DNA of 9,255 bases, from the NCBI GenBank assembly GCA_938003875.1, contig CALKWO010000152.1, positions 1-9,255 on the forward strand, in the 5' to 3' direction. Origin of the DNA: an uncultured bacterium. Lineage in GTDB: Bacteria > Planctomycetota > Uabimicrobiia > Uabimicrobiales > JABWCH01. The position numbers and the translations under genes were made by a program. The notes beneath the pieces are model-generated. The model did not search any database, was not told where the DNA came from, and saw only the letters and a program-made list of their open reading frames with translations. How positions within the stretch are numbered: position 1 is the stretch's first letter; every line of letters begins with the position of its first letter. Shown piece after piece: positions 5,189 through 9,255 of this stretch.

Positions 5189-8100
5189 TTAATTCCCTTC
5201 TTTTTCTTTGGGAAATATTGTCGTCCATTTACGAATTTGAGGGTCCCAGGGGATTTTTGATTGTAAGTTATGATAGATTTGGCTGGCGGTTTTTATATCA
5301 TCGGGATGCTCCGTAGCAAGATAGAGTTGTACCTGCCATTTTTGTATCAAAAAATTTTCTGGTGCCAGGGAATGGGCTTTGTTTAGAGATGATATGCTTT
5401 GCATAAGGTATTGTTTTTTTGCTACAGGATTTTTTAAGGCTGCAAGATATAATAGAATGGCTTTTTCCAGATAATGGTGGGAGTGATTAGGATGCAGGAT
5501 AATAGCTGCGTCAAGATAGGAAAGACGATGGGAAAAGGAGAATTTTTTTTTCTGAAGTTGGCTTTCCCAAGGAAGGTTCTGAAGCACTTGAAAAAAATAG
5601 CCAATGTATTCCGCATAGATTTCGGAGTATTCCCATTGTATCTTTTGTATCGCAGGAAAGCCAATTTCAGCATGGGCCAGATAGGATAAGCCCAACGATG
5701 CTGCTTGCTGGATCTTTGGATCAGATTGAGCATGTTGTTTTAGGATATCCTCTATAGAATCCATGCCATAGTATACTCTGTTATATACGTAGGCGGCTAT
5801 AGCCATTCTTTGTACTACAGAATTTCGATCCAGAGATAGTTCTTTTAACCTTTTGATATATATTCTTCTTTTGGTCTGCCACATCCCAAGAATACAGCCC
5901 AATTGAGTTGCCTCATCTTGTGTATAAGAAAATTGCATCAAATATTGTTGCAACATGGTAGGACTGTAGCTCAGGCTGTAAAATGCAAAAAGGCGGATAG
6001 AGGGGTTTTCTGCCTGGCTGAGTTTCATAAAAAGCTTTATGAGGAATTCCAGGGAAACAGCAGAAGAATTTTTACTATATATGTTATGGTGCATGCTACC
6101 CAATGCGATTGCCTGCAACAGAAATTCTTGTTTTTCTCCGAAAAGCCAGGGCATTACGATGCTTTCTTGCTTATGAGCAATCAAAAAGGAAAGAACAAAC
6201 ATACGAATCAGAAGATGAGAATCATTTTTGTATTTGGGAAAAATTTCGATGCTTTCTTTAGGAAATACCTGCGCAAAGCGGATCATGGCAATTCTTCTTA
6301 CTCTGTCATCAGGGTCTTCCAGTGATTTTTTCAGGCTTTCTCTCAAAAGCAGATCGCGTTTTTCTCTTTCCTGGAGAATTGGATAAGGGACTCTTTCTGT
6401 ATCCCAATAGTGAGAAATACAAAAAGCTCGTTTCCATGCAGAAACATCAGAAAACCCTTCTATGAGCAATTCTTCCGCAATGCGATTTCCTTCCGAGAAA
6501 AGCAAGCTGGCAGCCAATAGTCTGATTTTTTCATTTTTAGAGTGCAAATATTTTTGGAATAATTCTTTTGTTCTGTTATTTTCTGGTATATACTGCATAG
6601 CGATTAAAACTGCTATTTCATCATCCAGGGACAGTGTATCCAGCCAAGTTTTTTCTGATACCTTTCCTTCTCCTTGCCTTTGCGATGCAATTTCCTGATA
6701 TAGTCTCACTTCTGGCAAAGAAGATTCCACATAATCAAGATTTAAATCATATATGGCATAGGCAGCCCAAAGACGATAGATTCCATTTTCCTTCGCATTG
6801 AGAAGAATTTTAGGCAGGCATCTCCTGGCAGAAAGAGGAGAGTTGAGAATTTTTCCCAAGGCTTCTGGGTCAGAGCAATAGTAATGCAAAAGTAAATCGT
6901 TGCGGACTTCTTTAATGAGCTTTTCTTCTATTTGTTCTAGCAAGCTTTCCAGCGATGGCCTATTTTCTTTTGGAATTTGGGAAATCCTTTGCCATACAAG
7001 AGCATGAGTATTGGCTGGAGGCAGGCTTAAAATTCCTTGTCTTGCTATACCATGTATGCTTTTGCTTTTTTTTTCCAGAAGAATTTTTATGAGCATTTCA
7101 TACTCTTCTGGATTCCAGGCACGTTGAAAAGATATGCTATTTTTCCTTTCTTGAGACATTTTTTTTCTTAATGTTTCTTTTTCTTGCTCAAGAATATCAG
7201 GGGACATGCCCTGCATAGGCGTTTGCATGGTGATTTTGAAGAAATATTGAAGCTTCTGAAGGTTTTCCAGTATACCCCCCTGAAAGGCATTTTCCATAAT
7301 CCTGATATAAGGCTCACAGTTTTCTGGAGAGAGCCTCAGGCATCGTGCAAAGTCTTTTTCTGCTTGCTCGTATTGTCTATTTTTCGTGTAGCAAAGGCCT
7401 CTCTGATAGTGTGCTTCATACTCTCCAGGAAGGCTGGCGAGATATTCTGAATAAAAGTAAATTGCCTTGTCCCATTGATTCAATTCCTGATGACAATTCG
7501 CCATAAGAAGCCTTATATGAACTGGATCAGAAAAAGAGTCTAGTGCTTTTGAAAGAGAAAGAATAGCATTGGGAAAATCGCGAAGTTTTATATGGATTTC
7601 GCCTATATGGTAGTGCAAATCTCTGTGAAAACTTTCTTCTGGAAGAGATTTTTCTATCCACTCCAAGGCTTTGGATGGCTGGTTTCTCATTTTCCATAAA
7701 AGCCCCTGATAGTAGTAAGCTTCCCGTAAATGGATGTTTTTAAAATTTTTATTACGAAATATCTTGCCAAGATAGGCTTCTGCAAGGCTGTATTTCCCTT
7801 GTAGATAAGCAATCCTTCCTCTTAGTAATTCTATATCGGAAGAAAGATCTTTTTTGCTAAGGAGTCCTGCAAGTTCCAATGCCTGTTCGTATTTTCCCAT
7901 GAGTTCTGCCCATTGTGCCAGTTTTTTTATGCTTTCGGCACGGGAGAGATCTTTTTTTACGGCATGAAACATAAGCTGATAGGCCTCTTCTCTGTAGCCC
8001 TTTTCCCATGCCCATGAAGCCTTGCCTTCAAGATAATCGAAAGAGTCTTCCTTCTCTTGTATTTCCTGGGTTGAAGGATAGGTTTTGTATGACAGATATG

Positions 8101-9103
8101 CACCTAAAAAAAACAATATCACCAGAAAAGGCAGGGCATAAAGCAGTATTTTTTGGGCAAAAGCTTTATTTTTCTCTGTTTCAAAGAAAGAAACGGCAAT
8201 GGTTTTTTGTCCATCGAAATAGCACTGGAGATCCTCTGCCAGGAGTTGAGCAGAAGCATACCGTTTTCTTTTATCTTTTTGGAGGCATTTCAGAGCTATC
8301 TTCCCTAAAATTTCTGGGGAATTCTGAAAATTTTCTGGAAGTATAGGGTTTTTATAGACTACATTGCGTAAAATTTGCATGGGAGTTTCTCCTATGGCAG
8401 GAGGAAACCCTGTCAGCATCCAGTATAGAATTGCCCCTAATCCGTAAACATCGGTACGCTCGTCTATTTCCCGTCTTTTGCAACATGCCTGCTCAGGTGC
8501 CATGAAATGAAGTGTCCCTACGAGTTCCCCTGATTTGGTGATGCTATAGCCAGAGTCTTTCTGTATTTTAGCCAGCCCAAAATCGAGTAGCACAGGCTCT
8601 CCATCGCTTCGTACCATAATGTTGGAAGGTTTTATATCTCTGTGAAAAATTTTTTTATTATGAGAGTATTCTAAGGCCAGGGCGATTTTTTTCAGGATCA
8701 AAGAGTATATTTTCCATTCTTCTGGATTGTCTTTCACATATTGAAGCAGGCTCACTCCTTCAATATATTCTAAAACAATATAAGGTAATTTATGCCAATT
8801 TCCAATGTGATATATTTGTATGATATTAGGGTGCTGAAGCTGAGCGCAAATCTCTATCTCTCTTTGAAATCGGGCTAAAGCTTTCGGATTTTCCCATACT
8901 TTTTCCGAAACAAATTTCATGGCAACTATACGTTTTAGCCTGATGTCTTGAGCCTGAAAGACTATCCCCATACCTCCTTCACCAAGTACACGCAGAATGC
9001 AGTATTGGTCTACCATATCTCCAGGAGAGATGGCAAGAGGGGAAGCTTTTTCTATTGGGTTGGAAGGAAACAGAATGGAATTTTTTTCTTTTATAACTGA
9101 CAT
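5189..9103 (-). CDS. Large transmembrane Ser/Thr protein kinase with TPR and HEAT-like repeats
   Basis: This 1304-residue Hanks-type kinase has a cytoplasmic catalytic domain at about residues 34-296. It has the glycine loop GEGGMGIVF (41-49), Lys63 (VAMK), Glu82, HRDIKPSN (154-161), DFG (174-176), APE (202-204) and DVYGLG (218-223), so it should be active. A membrane segment follows at about 315-336. The rest is probably extracytoplasmic: about seven TPRs (357-620), a helical region, HEAT-like repeats (about 850-1145, for example LEDPDDRVRRIAMIRFA and QSDPKIQQAASLGLSYLA), and more TPR-like helices near 1195-1287. Such tails usually bind protein partners; the ligand and substrates cannot be inferred. 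The ATG at 9103 has no recognisable ribosome site. M30, just before the kinase fold, is an alternative, but its GGAG is only two bases upstream. A 176-bp gap separates it from the next gene, so it is probably a separate unit. An A9 run (5543-5551) encodes KKK near the end. Confidence 0.95.
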   Translation of the reverse strand: MSVIKEKNSILFPSNPIEKASPLAISPGDMVDQYCILRVLGEGGMGIVFQAQDIRLKRIVAMKFVSEKVWENPKALARFQREIEICAQLQHPNIIQIYHIGNWHKLPYIVLEYIEGVSLLQYVKDNPEEWKIYSLILKKIALALEYSHNKKIFHRDIKPSNIMVRSDGEPVLLDFGLAKIQKDSGYSITKSGELVGTLHFMAPEQACCKRREIDERTDVYGLGAILYWMLTGFPPAIGETPMQILRNVVYKNPILPENFQNSPEILGKIALKCLQKDKRKRYASAQLLAEDLQCYFDGQKTIAVSFFETEKNKAFAQKILLYALPFLVILFFLGAYLSYKTYPSTQEIQEKEDSFDYLEGKASWAWEKGYREEAYQLMFHAVKKDLSRAESIKKLAQWAELMGKYEQALELAGLLSKKDLSSDIELLRGRIAYLQGKYSLAEAYLGKIFRNKNFKNIHLREAYYYQGLLWKMRNQPSKALEWIEKSLPEESFHRDLHYHIGEIHIKLRDFPNAILSLSKALDSFSDPVHIRLLMANCHQELNQWDKAIYFYSEYLASLPGEYEAHYQRGLCYTKNRQYEQAEKDFARCLRLSPENCEPYIRIMENAFQGGILENLQKLQYFFKITMQTPMQGMSPDILEQEKETLRKKMSQERKNSISFQRAWNPEEYEMLIKILLEKKSKSIHGIARQGILSLPPANTHALVWQRISQIPKENRPSLESLLEQIEEKLIKEVRNDLLLHYYCSDPEALGKILNSPLSARRCLPKILLNAKENGIYRLWAAYAIYDLNLDYVESSLPEVRLYQEIASQRQGEGKVSEKTWLDTLSLDDEIAVLIAMQYIPENNRTKELFQKYLHSKNEKIRLLAASLLFSEGNRIAEELLIEGFSDVSAWKRAFCISHYWDTERVPYPILQEREKRDLLLRESLKKSLEDPDDRVRRIAMIRFAQVFPKESIEIFPKYKNDSHLLIRMFVLSFLIAHKQESIVMPWLFGEKQEFLLQAIALGSMHHNIYSKNSSAVSLEFLIKLFMKLSQAENPSIRLFAFYSLSYSPTMLQQYLMQFSYTQDEATQLGCILGMWQTKRRIYIKRLKELSLDRNSVVQRMAIAAYVYNRVYYGMDSIEDILKQHAQSDPKIQQAASLGLSYLAHAEIGFPAIQKIQWEYSEIYAEYIGYFFQVLQNLPWESQLQKKKFSFSHRLSYLDAAIILHPNHSHHYLEKAILLYLAALKNPVAKKQYLMQSISSLNKAHSLAPENFLIQKWQVQLYLATEHPDDIKTASQIYHNLQSKIPWDPQIRKWTTIFPKEKEGN

Positions 9104-9158
9104 AAAGTTCTAATGGTTAGGGATCGGAATTAAATAAGTTCTCCATTTTAGAGGATAA

Positions 9159-9172
9159 TAACATACATGTTA
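9159..9172. promoter_or_regulatory. Short dyad upstream of the Ser/Thr kinase gene
   Basis: TAACAT and ATGTTA flank a two-base centre, a 14-base dyad about 56 bases before the kinase ATG. It would fall just downstream of the predicted transcription start. It could be a small operator, but such AT-rich dyads arise often by chance. Confidence 0.2.
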
Positions 9173-9188
9173 ATTTACTGTATAGGAA

Positions 9189-9218
9189 ATTATAGTTTTT
9201 TCTTAATCTTAATCTTAA
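9189..9218 (-). promoter_or_regulatory. Candidate promoter of the Ser/Thr kinase gene
   Basis: A perfect TATAAT (minus strand, 9189-9194) lies 18 bases downstream of TTAAGA (9213-9218), which matches four of six -35 consensus positions. The -35 is one unit of the hexamer repeat. The predicted start near 9182 gives a leader of about 78 bases. AT-rich surroundings make chance matches likely. Confidence 0.4.
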
Positions 9219-9242
9219 TCTTTATCGTAATCTTTATCTTTA
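9201..9242. repeat. Degenerate hexamer tandem repeat, seven units
   Basis: Reading the plus strand, seven consecutive hexamers follow the pattern TCTTWA: three TCTTAA, one TCTTTA, one variant TCGTAA, then two TCTTTA. The array lies about 100 to 140 bases upstream of the kinase ATG, with no coding sequence around it. The unit length and the absence of spacers exclude CRISPR. Confidence 0.85.
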
Positions 9243-9255
9243 TCAATGCTCATAG

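Noticed and set aside
5903..6325. Plus-strand open frame of 140 codons
   Set aside because: It is antisense to the HEAT-like part of the Ser/Thr kinase, has no ribosome site that I can see, and its composition is that of a mirrored frame.
9201..9242. CRISPR array
   Set aside because: The repeats are contiguous hexamers without spacers, so this is a microsatellite-type tandem repeat.

Overview
The window is AT-rich bacterial DNA, and every gene I can support lies on the minus strand. It reads as a respiratory, cytochrome-c-producing Gram-negative type organism. The features that point to Planctomycetota or a nearby PVC lineage are a very large membrane-anchored Hanks-type Ser/Thr kinase with TPR and HEAT-like tails, EF-hands inside a membrane biogenesis protein, System II cytochrome c maturation, and some starts with weak or no Shine-Dalgarno sequence. 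That placement is inference; there is no rRNA or other taxonomic marker here.

In transcription order (right to left), the right edge (9104-9255) is non-coding. It holds a degenerate hexamer tandem repeat and a plausible promoter for the 1304-residue kinase gene (9103-5189). A 176-bp intergenic region (5188-5013) follows. It carries a perfect 9-bp dyad that overlaps the -35 region of a promoter with a perfect TATAAT -10. That promoter appears to drive five tightly spaced genes: a membrane-anchored TPR protein (start GTG at 5012), ccsA/resC (4137-3139), resB (3121-1952), a soluble PAS histidine kinase (1901-636) and a tetraheme c-type cytochrome (599-72). The gaps are 71, 17, 50 and 36 bp. Positions 1-71 hold no gene. 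No gap exceeds 300 bp.

The five-gene group looks like a self-contained cytochrome module. ResB and CcsA form the System II heme exporter and cytochrome c synthase. The TPR protein is a candidate chaperone for apocytochrome or another partner, the tetraheme cytochrome is a likely client, and the histidine kinase with a cysteine-rich PAS domain could link redox state to transcription. No response regulator, CcdA or ResA is in the window.

The most unusual observation is a pair of textbook EF-hand calcium-binding loops (2615-2752) inserted at the start of the extracytoplasmic domain of ResB. This suggests a calcium-binding, possibly calcium-gated, cytochrome c synthase. Other points of interest are a His/Met/Cys-rich linker with a CP motif in the TPR protein, and a hexamer repeat that supplies the likely -35 element of the Ser/Thr kinase gene.
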